The translations under genes were made by a program, and so were the position numbers. Shown piece after piece: positions 21,273 through 32,192 of a DNA stretch of 38,475 bases. Positions within the stretch are counted from its first letter, which is position 1. Each line of letters starts with the position of its first letter. A model generated the notes under the pieces. The model did not search any database and was not told the origin of the DNA. It saw only the letters and a program-made list of their open reading frames with translations. The DNA is from Terfezia claveryi (taxonomy: Eukaryota; Ascomycota; Pezizomycetes; Pezizales; Pezizaceae). The stretch is from contig WHUX01000356.1 of NCBI GenBank assembly GCA_015179025.1, positions 1 to 38,475 on the forward strand, in the 5' to 3' direction.

Positions 21273-23608
21273 TTACTGGTGTGACTGTCCATGGGCTAGT
21301 GTAAATCGAGAATGTCCAGGGGGCTGAATAGTAACACTCATATTACCCATGTTGATCACTGCTTTAGTATGTCTTAGAGATGGAGACCCTAAGATTACAT
21401 CCCAATCTTTGAGTGCAGCCACATAGAAAATTCGTTGCTCTGACCATCCCAACCAGTCACAATTTGCCTTAGTATAATGGCTAATAGATCCTTTAGATCC
21501 TTTCATAGTCATCTGCAAGGTGATCGGTTTTTTTAGTGCCTGCAGGTGGAAATTATGCAAGGTACAGAATTTGCTGCTAATGAGGTCGGCACCTGCAGTT
21601 TGCTGATCAACTAAAGTCTTTGCAGGTTGGTTGTTGATCTTCGTAGTAACTAGGAGGTGTTCCTTTGCTGCATCAATGACAGGTGTTACTGATTTTCCTT
21701 TTGTATGTAGAGCAGGAGGTTCTTGGTCTTGAATGAATTGAGCTGCAGAAGTAATCTTATCTGGGTGATTAACTTCTGTAATTGCGTGCTCAATAGTGCC
21801 TGCGGCACTTCGAATTTGTTGCTTCTTGGCTGGACAGTTAGTAGCTTGATGTCCTAACTTCCTACAATAGAAACATCCACCTTTCTTGGCTAGCTCAACT
21901 TTTTCTTCTGGAGTTAGCTTCTTGAATGTCGAGGGTGAGGTTGCAGGCTTGCTGAAAGACTTAGACTTATTGAACGTAGTCTTAGAAGGTCCAGGATTAA
22001 AGCCTGTCTGATGTGTCTGAGATTGTTGACGCACTTTCTGACCATTTTTAGGCTTATGATCTTTTTTTGAGGCTTGGAAGTTGTGCATAACTGAATCATG
22101 CTTACTGCAGAGTTCAATCATCTCGTTCCAATCCATATCTTCATTAATATAAGCCCTAACTTTATGGAGTAAGGAAGAGTCCATAGCTTCCAACAATTGA
22201 TGGTAACACTGCCAATCCGTTATCTTATAAGAAGGAGTTGCATCTGCTTAATCTTATTTGCAACTTGTTGGATAGGTTTAGTGCGTCCATTCTGCATCTG
22301 TCTGATAGCTTGGAATTCGTTCCAAAGCTGATCTTTGCTGGTAAAGGGAATGCAGAATTTCCGAAATTCTATAAGGAATTGAGCCACTGTGTTGTTCTTA
22401 GTTTTATCGTCTTTTCGGTAGAACTGTGTAGAACTTTTGCGTCTCCTTCTAAGTGCCAACCGAGCCAAATCATAGCTTCTCTAGAGTCTGGATCGAGGTC
22501 TCCCACATCTAAAAGATCCTTAGCATCATCTACCCAGTTGTCAAAGGTAGCTGCTTTTTTCCATTTTCCAGCTCCATTATTCATCTTGAGTTTAGGAGCT
22601 TTAAGTTTGCTGCTTCCAAAGACTGAACTTGATGTAGTATCCATGCTTTGAGATCTTCTAATGCGTCAATAGGAATTCGATTGTTATTTCCTTCAGATGA
22701 TTCAGAGTCTAATACATCTGAATCATCAGGGTTACCAGATCTAGGAGGAGCTGACAATCTAACCTTAGCTGGAGTTTTGCTAGGTGTTTGTAGAGGCTTA
22801 AGAGTAGGTGGAGGAACTTTTGAGGTTGCTGAAGTGGTGGCATAGTATTAGATGTAGTAGTACTAGCAGGGTTCTGAAATAAGGTTGTCTGAGTTTTGGT
22901 ATTAGTGCTTATACGAGATCCAGGAGGGGCTGAAGGGCTTCTTGGAGGAGGAAAGACTGGAGAACGTGGTTTCGGGTATTGAGAGGAGGAACTAGATCCA
23001 CGAAAAATATCTAAAGGATTCTTAGGTAAAAAGGTTTCACAGAATTCCTTTTTTGCATGAGATAGGAAGCTCGGGTGAGTTTCCTTAGTTTTCTGTAGTG
23101 CTGTTGGAATTTCTAAATGATCTGATCCACGTCTTGCTGGTTTTTCTGGCGTGATCGGAAATTGTCCTGGAATATTTTGTTGCTTGAGTTCCTGAGCTAA
23201 TTCTGAAGTAGCTTTGATTAATTGAATAAATCCTTCATAATCATTACTAAATGTTTTAGCTCTTGGTTTATGCTGGTAATAGAATGCAGACATGTTCGTA
23301 ATCATATTGAATAATTCATTTTGATCTTTGGGTTCAGGCTGAAAGGATTACTAAGGCTTGATTGGAGTAGGTTGCTGAACAACTACTGCTGGACGTTTTC
23401 CTTGAGTTGATGGTTTAGGAGTTTCTTCTTGGGTTTGATACTCTTCTAACTCATCATCATCCTGTTCGAGTTCTTCTTCCTCATCTGCCTTAGATAATTG
23501 TCTAGATGTGGTTCTAGAACTAGGATTCTGTTTGAGAGGACTAAATTCAGGGTCATGGCCTGAAAGTCTGCTAGAGGTTCTAAGAACTGAGTGTTGTTCT
23601 GATGCCAT
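21273..23608 (-). pseudogene. gag: gag-protease of element C, frameshifted
   Basis: Starts at ATG 23608 (MASEQHSV), the same start as in D. Stops TAG and TAA lie side by side at 23348-23353, and frame changes occur near 22650-22710 and 22200-22220. The order is an acidic N-terminal part, Pro-rich part, capsid-like part (22369-22644, 22220-22468), then 21273-22196 with zinc knuckle CFYCRKLGHQATNC (His present) and a protease start LVDQQTAGADLISSKFC. The protease core reads D-Q-Q-T-A-G, unlike the common DTG/DSG core. Later parts (WDVILGSPSLRHTKAVINM) match the usual protease end. Confidence 0.85.
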
Positions 23609-23682
23609 TGGGGCTTGCTTAATTTCATTTGCAAGGCTTTTACTGAGATTCTGAAAACGTGTGGTTGCTAAAGAGGCTAGTA

Positions 23683-23790
23683 CATCAGAAACGATTGCAG
23701 TTTGCCTTTGCGGCCCCCGACGCCCGCGATGTTCTAAAGACAAACTGACAGTTAACGGCGCAGCGCGGAAGACTGTTGTCACCCGGGCGC
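23683..23790 (+). repeat. Left TIR of the 13.4-kb element
   Basis: Perfect match to the reverse complement of the right end for 42 bp, then about three-quarters identity, including AGTTAACGGCGC. Inside the TIR, CAGTTTGCCTTT and AAAGACAAACTG can pair as a 12-bp stem with one mismatch. Confidence 0.9.
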
Positions 23791-23829
23791 CGCTCCCTCG
23801 CAGCGCGCGCCCCGCGGCCAGTTGTTAAC

Positions 23830-24400
23830 GCAATCCATGCCGTGACGCTGTACCCTGGGGCTTTGCGCCCTAGGGTTCAGCGTTGTGGAACAGCACCCTG
23901 GCGCCCTATCTTATGCATCCCCGCCCTCAAGCTGTATACTGTTTCTGCCCCCAGGCGCCAATCCATGGTCATGCAACGTCCAGATGCTACAAGAGCACAG
24001 TATGCCTCTGTAACGCAGGTGTGCGCCCTGGCACAACAACCTGACAGGCAACATGTCCACTCTACTTGGCGCACATGGAGAATAATGGTAATAGCAGCCA
24101 GGCAAACGCAGCCAGGCAGAGAGGGGCAGTCAGGCAAAGGCAGCCAGGTATAAGTAATACATTGCATGCACTAGGTGAACTTGAGCTTCTATATACACTG
24201 ATGAGCCATATTTGTATTTCCACCGAACCATTCCATCATAAATCCCACTAGGACTCTGTCCTGCGCATATGCCTCCCACAATCCAGCCATTCCCAGACCT
24301 CAGCAGTCTCCAAAGTAGTAACCGCCCGGGCTGATGTAGTTATCCACTGCCACGAGCAACCCCTAGCAGTAGAGCAATTAGCTAGGCAGTCCCACAGTGT
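23830..24400 (+). other. Outer part of left arm, no gene seen
   Basis: GC-rich with repeated TGGCGCC-like motifs and a short CAGCCAGGCA-type repeat near 24095-24150. Small ORFs on both strands are poorly conserved in the opposite arm, which argues against coding. Confidence 0.5.
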
Positions 24401-25710
24401 CCACGGATTTGCTGGCGAGTCCAGTACCTATCTATGTCTGTGCATATTGATAGGGGATATCTCGGGAGTGTCCTAAGAGCAATTAGCTAGGCAGTCCTAC
24501 AGCGAATTTGCTAGCAAGTCCACGTACCTAGCTATGTCTGTGCATATTGATACGGGATATCTCGGGAGTGTCCTAAGAGCAATTAGCTAGGCAGTCCTAC
24601 AGCGAATTTGCTAGCGAGTCCACGTACCTAGCTATGTCTGTGCATATTGATAGGGGATATCTCGGGAGTGCACTTGCAGAGTCCTAAAAGCAATTAGCAA
24701 TGCCCTCACATGGAGTCCGCTAGGCGAGTTCACTTACCTAGCTATGTCTGTGCATATTGATAGGGCATATCTCGGGAGTGCACTTGCGGAGTCCTAAGAG
24801 CAATTAGCAATGCCCTCACATGGAGTCCGCTGGTTTTCTGGCGAGTTCACTTACCTAGCTATGTCTGTAATTGATAGGGGATACCTCAGGAGGGCACTTG
24901 CGGAGTCCTAAGAGCAATTAGCAATGCCTCCACATAGAGTCCGCTGGTTTTCAAGCGAGTTCACATACCTAGCTATGTCTGTGAATATTGATAGGGGATA
25001 TCTCGGCGGAGTCCTAAGAGAAATTAGCAATGCCCTCACATGGAGTCCGCTGGTTTTCTGGCGAGTTCACGTACCTAGCTATGCCTGTGTCTGCGCACAT
25101 AGATTGGGGATATCTCGCAACTGCACTTTGGGCGTCCTAAGAGCAATTAGCAATGCCTTCACATAGAGTCCGCTGGTTTCTGGCGAGTTCACGTACCTAG
25201 CTATGCCTGTGTCTGCGCACATAGATTGGGGATATCTCGCAACTGCACTTTGGGCGTCCTAAGAGCAATAGTCCGCTGGTTTCTGGCGAGTTCACGTACA
25301 TAGCTATGCCTGTGTCTGCGCATATAGATTGGGGATATCTCGCAACTGCACTTTGGGCGTCCTAAGAGCAATAGTCCGCTGGTTTCTGGCGAGTTCAGTA
25401 CCTAGCTATGCTTTCTCTGCGCACATAGATTGGGGATATCTCGCAACTGCACTTTGGGCGTCCTAAGAGCAATTAGCAATGCCTCCACATAGAGTCCGCT
25501 GGTTTCTGGCGAGTTCACGTACCTAGCTATCTATGCCTGTGTCTGCGCATATAGATTGGGGATATCTCGCAACTGCACTTTGGGCGTCCTAAGAGCAATT
25601 AGCTAGGCCTTCACATAGAGTCCGCGGGTTGTCTGGCGAGTTCACGCACCTGGCTATGTCTGCGCATATAGATGGGGGATATCTCGAGAGTGCACTGGGG
25701 GAGTCCTAAC
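24400..25710 (+). repeat. ~115-bp minisatellite, left arm (about 12 units)
   Basis: Units contain CCTAAGAGCAATTAGC, GAGTCCGCTGGTTT, GGCGAGTTCACGTACCTAG, CTATGTCTGTGCATAT and GGGGATATCTCG. Unit lengths vary from about 90 to 125 bp and two unit subtypes alternate along the array (TGCATATTGATAGG versus GCGCACATAGATTGG). Confidence 0.9.
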
Positions 25711-26005
25711 CTCAGCGCTGGCTGCTTGACCTTCCGCCGACTACTGGCTGGCTGCGTTATGTGTCATACCTGTGAAAAGAGGGGGTGCACGTGCTCTCGT
25801 GTTCTGTTGGTTCGCGCAGCCCTGGAAATATGTGTCGGTTGACGCGGCCGGGAAATATGTGTTGATTGGTCGGAAGGCAGATTTGCGCACGCTGGTGTGA
25901 CAGATCAGCACATGCATGTTTCAGGTTACATAGGCCCGCCAGCCGTGGGTTTACCGAAGTGGGTAATAGGAGCACTGATGGCGGCTTGTTCATATGGACT
26001 TGTGC

Positions 26006-26605
26006 ATGCGAGAAACTCATGCTTTTGGAGACTTATATATATATTCGAGAAACTCATGCTTTTGGAGATATATATATATATATGCGAGAAACTCGTGCTT
26101 TGGAGATATATATATATATATGCGAGAAACTCATGCTTTTGTAGACTTATATATATATATGCGAGAAACTCATGCTTTTGGAGACTTATATATATATATG
26201 CGAGAAACTCGTGCTTTGGATATATATATATATATATGCGAGAAAATCATGCTTTTGGAGACTTATATATATATATGCGAGAAACTCGTGCTTTGGAGAT
26301 ATATATATATACATATGCGAGAAACTCATGCTTTTGGAGACTTATATATATATATGCGAGAAACACATGCTTTTGTAGACTTATATATATATATGCGAGA
26401 AACTCGTGCTTTGGAGATATATATATATATATGCGAGAAACTCATGCTTTGGAGATACATATATATATATGTGAGAAACTCATGCTTTTGGAGACTTATA
26501 TATATATATATGCGAGAAACTCATGCTTTGGAGACTTATAGATATATGCGAGAATCTCGTGCATTTGAGGCTTATTAGTATATATGCGAGAATCTCGTGC
26601 TTTTG
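26006..26605 (+). repeat. ~41-bp TA-containing minisatellite, left arm
   Basis: About 14 units of GCGAGAAACTCATGCTTTTGG followed by AGACTTA and a (TA)n stretch. Open frames across it (YIYICEKLMLL-like) are artefacts. Confidence 0.9.
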
Positions 26606-26709
26606 AGGCTTATAGATTGATTCCATGTAGATCTAGAAGCTGCCAATGCATAAGTTTCTCACCTATGCATATATATTAGTCTTGCCCGTGCATGCATGCA
26701 TTTCTCTAT
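26606..26709. other. Centre of the giant inverted repeat
   Basis: About 100 bp of unique sequence between the arms (TTGATTCCATGTAGATC to CATGCATGCATTTC). It would be the loop if the arms paired. Confidence 0.7.
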
Positions 26710-26918
26710 GTCTCCAAAAGCATGAGTTTCTCGCACATATATATATATATATCTCCAAAGCACGAGTTTCTCGCATATATATATATAAGTCTCCAAAAGC
26801 ATGATTTTCTTGCATATATATATATATATATCCAAAGCACAAGTTTCTCGCATATATATATATAAGTCTCCAAAAGCATGAGTTTCTCGCATATATATAT
26901 ATAAGTCTCCAAAAGTAT
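26710..26918 (-). repeat. TA minisatellite, right arm, inner part
   Basis: Inverted units of the 41-bp repeat. The array is interrupted at 26919 by the 2.6-kb element and resumes at 29536. Confidence 0.9.
26910..26918. repeat. Target site duplication, left, copy 2
   Basis: CAAAAGTAT, one mismatch from 29536-29544. Neighbouring minisatellite units read CAAAAGCAT, so this copy has mutated. Confidence 0.85.
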
Positions 26919-27594
26919 TGTTCTCGGTCCCAGACTCTTGGCGGTGATAACTTTTATCTGCAAGAGTCTGGTACTAAACTGCTCCGAAACTGCACATGCT
27001 AGCATCTCCGAGCGTTTTGAGCTCGGAGATGCTAGTGCGTGCATAGCCTGTTTTCGGAGCTACTAGCGTTGTTTTGAGCTGCATATTTCATAAGCATACA
27101 CAATTGTCATAACGACAACAGCAGAATAAATGTCTACCAAAGCATTCGTTCGGGATTTCGTTCATTTAAGAATGTATTATCTCTAGTTTTGAGAGTTGGA
27201 CAGGATTTAGTTTGACTCGATTTGGTATTATCTTTAGTTTTGAGAGTCGGATAGGATTTGGTTTGACTCTTGATTTACAGAGGCACTAAGAGTCTAGTCA
27301 TGAGAGCAAGGATATCTACTGTCTTGGAGCAGCGATTTGATCTCGGAGCAAGATTTTCTGTGGCTATACTAAGTAACCTATAAGACTAGAAAGCTAGAAA
27401 GCTTAGGTTTTCAATAGGTTGGTCTTAGTTGGAGGGGTTATGAGTATCAACTATCTACTATATTATAGTCTTGAGGCAGTAACTTGATCTCGGAGCAGCA
27501 TTTACTTTGGCTATTCTAAGTAACCTATTTGACTAGAAAGCTAGAAAGCTGCTCCGGGCTCAGGTCTACATTTTAATGGGTTGGTCTTAGTGAA

Positions 27595-29258
27595 GGTGCC
27601 TTATATGCTTGCTCCGGACAATATAGGCTTCCTCGGTGGTGTCTTATATGCTTGCTCCAGGCAATATATGCTTGCTCGGTGCCTCAGATTGCTCCGGGCA
27701 ACATATGCTCGCTTAGTGCCTTATATGCTTGCGCCGGACAATATTGGCTTGCTCGGTGGTGTCTTATATGCTTGCTCGGTACCTTATAGGCCTGCTCCGG
27801 GCAATATATTCTTGCTCAGTGCCTTATATGCTTGCTCCAGGCAATATATGCTTGCTCAGTGCCTCATATGCTTGCTCCGGGCAATATAGGCTTTATAGAA
27901 GCAAGCCTGTATTTCTCGGAGCAGGCCTATAAGGCACCGAGTGAGCGTATATTACCTAGAGCAAGCATATAAGATACTACCGAGCAAGCTAATATTGTCT
28001 GGGGCAAGCATATAAGACACCACCGAGCAAGCCAATACTGTCCAGAGCAAGCATATAAGGCACTGAGCGAGCCTATGTTGCTCGGAACAAGCATATAAGG
28101 CACTGAGCAAGAATATATTGCCTGGAGCAAGCATATAAGACACTACCGAGCAAGCTAATATTGTCCGGCGCAAGCATATAAGGCACTGAGCGAGCATATG
28201 TTGCCCGGAGCAATATGAGGCACCGAGCAAGCATATATTGCCTGGAGCAAGCATATAAGGCACTGAGCAAGAATATATTGCCCGGAGCAGGCCTATAAGA
28301 CACCACCGAGCAAGCCAATATTGTCTGGAGCAAGCATATAAGATACCACTAAGCAAGCCAATACTGTCCGGAGCAAGCATATAAGGCACTGAGTGAGCCT
28401 ATGTTGCTCGGAACAAGCATATAAGGCACTGAGCAAGAATATATTGCCCGGAGCAGGCCTATAAGATACTACCGAGCAAGCCAATATTGTCTGGAGCAAG
28501 CATATAAGACACCACCGAGCAAGCCAATACTGTCCGAAGCAAGCATATAAGGCACTGAGCGAGCCTATGTTGCTCGGAACAAGCATATAAGGTACTGAGC
28601 AAGAATATATTGCCTGGAGCAAGCATATAAGACACCACCGAGCAAGCCAATATTGTCTGGAGCAAGCATATAAGGCACTGGGCGAGCCTATATTGCCCGG
28701 AACAAGCATATAAGGCACTGAGCAAGAATATATTGCCCGGAGCAAGCATATGAGGCACCGAGCAAGGATATATTGCCTAGAGAAAGCATATAAGACACCA
28801 CCGAGCAAGCCAATATTGTCCGGCGCAAGCATATAAGGTACTGAGCGAGCATATGTTGCCCGGAGTAATATGAGGCACCGAGCAAGCATATATTGCCTGA
28901 AGCAAGCATATAAGGCACTAAGCAAGAATATATTGCCCGAAGCAGGCCTATAAGACACCACTGAGCAAGCCAATATTGTCTGGAGCAAGCATATAAGGCA
29001 CTGGGCGAGCCTATATTGCCCGAAACAAGCATATAAGGTACTGAGTAAGAATATATTGCCCGGAGCAAGCATATGAAGCACCGAGCAAGGATATATTGCC
29101 TAGAGCAAGCATATAAGACACCACCGAGCAAGCCAATATTGTCCGGCGCAAGCATATAAGGCACTGAGCGAGCCTATGTTGCCTGGAGCAAGCATATGAG
29201 ACACCAACGAGTAAGCTAATATTGTCCGGAGCAAGCATATAAGGCGCTGAGCAAGTAT
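27595..29258. repeat. Satellite array of ~20-bp units, copy 2
   Basis: Same two-direction arrangement as 8755-10418, with the turning point at about 27875-27921. Unit order matches copy 1 almost one for one, so the array moved as a block rather than expanding independently. Confidence 0.9.
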
Positions 29259-29428
29259 CTACAAGAGTCTAGGACCGAGAACAGTGTTCCGGCAGTTTTC
29301 CGGAATGTTTTTGTTGAGATGTTCAAAAATCAATTTCCATTCAAAAACAAATACTTTTCTATATAGTATTACATATTCTGCTCCGAAGCCACTAGCGTAT
29401 TGCATAGTTTCCATGCTAGTTCCTCCGA

Positions 29429-29466
29429 GCTTGGAGGAACTAGCGTGGCAATTTCGGAGTAGGTTA
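29429..29466. repeat. Right subterminal hairpin of copy 2
   Basis: CATGCTAGTTCCTCC and GGAGGAACTAGCGTG pair around GAGCTT. In copy 1 (10570-10600) about 13 bases of one arm are missing, so the hairpin is lost there. Confidence 0.7.
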
Positions 29467-29535
29467 CTACCAGACTCTTAGCCGTAGCACTAAAATAATT
29501 ACAGCGTAGGCACTAAGAGTCTGGTCACGAGAGCA

Positions 29536-29544
29536 CAAAAGCAT
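29536..29544. repeat. Target site duplication, right, copy 2
   Basis: CAAAAGCAT, continuing into GAGTTTCTCGC of the interrupted repeat unit. Confidence 0.85.
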
Positions 29545-30063
29545 GAGTTTCTCGCATATGTATATATATATATCTCCAAAGCACGAGTTTCTCGCATATA
29601 TATATATAAGTCTCCAAAAGCATGATTTTCTCGCATATATATATATATATATCCAAAGCACGAGTTTCTCACATATATATATATAAGTCTCCAAAAGCAT
29701 GAGTTTCTCGCATGTATATATATAAGTCTACAAAAGCATGAGTTTCTCGCATATATATATATATATCTCCAAAGCACGAGTTTCTCGCATATATATATAT
29801 ATATCTCCAAAAGCATGAGTTTCTCGCATATATATATATAAGTCTACAAAAGCATGAGTTTCTCGCATATATATATATATATCTCTAACGCACGAGTTTC
29901 TCGCATATATATATATAAGTCTACAAAAGCATGAGTTTCTCGCATATATATATATATATCTCCAAAGCACGAGTTTCTCGCATATATATATATATATCTC
30001 CAAAAGCATGAGTTTCTCGCATATATATATAAGTCTCCAAAAGCATGAGTTTCTCGCATGCAC
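29545..30063 (-). repeat. TA minisatellite, right arm, outer part
   Basis: Inverted copy of 26006-26605, about 12 units. It continues the array broken at 26918. Confidence 0.9.
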
Positions 30064-32060
30064 AAGTCCATATGAACAAGCCGCCATCAGTGCTCCTATT
30101 ACCCACTTCGGTAAACCCACGGCTGGCGGGCCTATGTAGCCTGAAACATGCATGTGCTGATCTGTCACACCAGCGTGCGCAAATCTGCCTTCCGACCAAT
30201 CAACACATATTTCCCGGCCGCGTCAACCGACACATATTTCCAGGGCTGCGCGAACCAACAGAACACGAGAGCACGTGCACCCCCTCTTTTCACAGGTATG
30301 ACACATAACGCAGCCAGCCAGTAGTCGGCGGAAGGTCAAGCAGCCAGCGCTGAGGTTAGGACTCCCCCAGTGCACTCTCGAGATATCCCCCATCTATATG
30401 CGCAGACATAGCCAGGTGCGTGAACTCGCCAGACAACCCGCGGACTCTATGTGAAGGCCTAGCTAATTGCTCTTAGGACGCCCAAAGTGCAGTTGCGAGA
30501 TATCCCCAATCTATATGCGCAGACACAGGCATAGATAGCTAGGTACGTGAACTCGCCAGAAACCAGCGGACTCTATGTGGAGGCATTGCTAATTGCTCTT
30601 AGGACGCCCAAAGTGCAGTTGCGAGATATCCCCAATCTATGTGCGCAGAGAAAGCATAGCTAGGTACTGAACTCGCCAGAAACCAGCGGACTATTGCTCT
30701 TAGGACGCCCAAAGTGCAGTTGCGAGATATCCCCAATCTATATGCGCAGACACAGGCATAGCTATGTACGTGAACTCGCCAGAAACCAGCGGACTATTGC
30801 TCTTAGGACGCCCAAAGTGCAGTTGCGAGATATCCCCAATCTATGTGCGCAGACACAGGCATAGCTAGGTACGTGAACTCGCCAGAAACCAGCGGACTCT
30901 ATGTGAAGGCATTGCTAATTGCTCTTAGGACGCCCAAAGTGCAGTTGCGAGATATCCCCAATCTATGTGCGCAGACACAGGCATAGCTAGGTACGTGAAC
31001 TCGCCAGAAAACCAGCGGACTCCATGTGAGGGCATTGCTAATTTCTCTTAGGACTCCGCCGAGATATCCCCTATCAATATTCACAGACATAGCTAGGTAT
31101 GTGAACTCGCTTGAAAACCAGCGGACTCTATGTGGAGGCATTGCTAATTGCTCTTAGGACTCCGCAAGTGCCCTCCTGAGGTATCCCCTATCAATTACAG
31201 ACATAGCTAGGTAAGTGAACTCGCCAGAAAACCAGCGGACTCCATGTGAGGGCATTGCTAATTGCTCTTAGGACTCCGCAAGTGCACTCCCGAGATATGC
31301 CCTATCAATATGCACAGACATAGCTAGGTATGTGGACTCGCCAGATAACCAGCGGACTCTATGTGGAGGCATTGCTAATTGCTCTTAGGACTCCGCAAGT
31401 GCACTCCCGAGATATCCCCTATCAATATGCACAGACATAGCTAGGTACGTGGACTCGCCAGCAAATCTTGAACTTCGTGGGACTGCCTAGCTAATTGCAC
31501 TACTACTAGGGGTTGCTCGTGGCAGTGGATAACTACATCAGCGAGGGCGGTTACTACTTTGGAGAGTGCTGAGGTTTGGGAAGGGCTGGATTGTGGGAGG
31601 CATATGTGCAGGACAGAGTCCTAGTGGGATCTATGATGGAATGGTTCGGGGGAAGTACAAATATGGCTCATCAGTGTATATAGAAGCTCAAGTTCACCTA
31701 GTGCATGCAATGTATTACTTATACCTGGCTGCCTTTGCCTGACTGCCCCTCTCTGCCTGGCTGCGTTTGCCTGGCTGCTATTACCATTATTCTCCATGTG
31801 CGCCAAGTAGAGTGGACATGTTGCCTGTCAGGTTGTTGTGCCAGGGCGCACACCTGCGTTACAGAGGCATACTATGGTCTTATAGCACCTGGACGTTGGA
31901 TGACTATGGATTGGCGCCTAGGGGCAGAAACAGTAATGGCTTGAGGGCGCGGATGTACAAGATAGGGTGCCAGGGCGCTGTTGCACAATACTGAACCCTA
32001 GGGCGCCAACCTTCTGAGTACAACGTCAGGGCGTGGATCGCATCAACAGGTGGCCGTTAC
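30064..32060 (-). repeat. Right arm of the giant inverted repeat, outer part
   Basis: Inverted copy of 23820-26003, including the ~115-bp minisatellite at 30360-31490. The coordinate sum of paired bases is 56065 in the inner part but 55872 beyond the minisatellite, so this arm lacks about 193 bp, roughly two repeat units. Similarity ends near 32060, just before the first cargo gene. Confidence 0.9.
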
Positions 32061-32192
32061 GGCGCATGGGGCGACCAGGCGTCCAAGGGGTTGGTATAGT
32101 CCGTCAGGAGGCCTAGAGGGGCGTTGAGGCGTGGAAAAATCTTTCGTGATGTGACACCCCTTCCTACAGCCCCGCAAGAGACTAACACAGTG

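Larger units (their letters stand above)
16222..23682 (-). mobile_element. Ty3/gypsy chromovirus C (family 2), nearly complete
   Basis: Minus-strand element with 3' LTR, polypurine tract, integrase with chromodomain, spacer domain, RNase H, RT, protease and gag. Its 5' LTR and leader are missing, because at 23682/23683 the sequence switches to the 13.4-kb TIR element. Gene order (PR-RT-RH-IN-chromodomain) places it among chromoviruses. Several stops and frameshifts inactivate it. It sits in a family-1 LTR on its 3' side. Confidence 0.9.
23820..26640 (+). repeat. Left arm of the giant inverted repeat
   Basis: Reverse complement of 26700-26918 joined to 29536-32060. In the inner part (24900-26050) the arms are nearly identical: an 80-codon window at 24924-25166 translates identically to 30899-31141, and one of 87 codons differs at a single residue. 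Towards the outer end (23830-24170) differences become frequent. The arm contains a GC-rich outer part, a ~115-bp minisatellite, a 250-bp unique piece and a TA-rich minisatellite. Confidence 0.9.
26919..29535. mobile_element. Non-autonomous TIR element, copy 2 (2617 bp), 9-bp TSD
   Basis: Nearly identical in content and order to 8079-10681, with the same ends (TGTTCTCGG... and ...CACGAGAGCA). It sits inside the right-arm TA minisatellite. CAAAAGTAT (26910-26918) and CAAAAGCAT (29536-29544) are the 9-bp target duplication with one mismatch. The left arm has no such insertion. It includes the hairpin near 26991-27043, the satellite array 27595-29258 and the inner terminal repeat 29262-29283. 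Confidence 0.9.

Noticed and set aside
23877..24167. Cys-rich 96-codon ORF on the minus strand of the left arm
   Set aside because: The matching ORF in the other arm (31705-31944) differs in many residues and length, with no sign of coding conservation.
24198..24240. Hammerhead ribozyme candidate (CTGATGAG)
   Set aside because: The core motif is present, but the required GAAA element and pairing stems are not seen in either arm.
26006..26605. CRISPR-like array
   Set aside because: The units are continuous tandem repeats with simple (TA)n stretches, no unique spacers and no cas genes; the context is fungal.
25994..30168. ORFs with repeated YIYICEKLMLL-like sequence
   Set aside because: By-products of the 41-bp TA minisatellite, open in more than one frame on each strand.
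23820..32060. Assembly artefact as explanation of the giant inverted repeat
   Set aside because: One arm has a clean 2.6-kb insertion with target duplication, the arms differ by about 193 bp, and substitutions rise outward. A simple folded-read artefact would not show this, although long-read support was not available.
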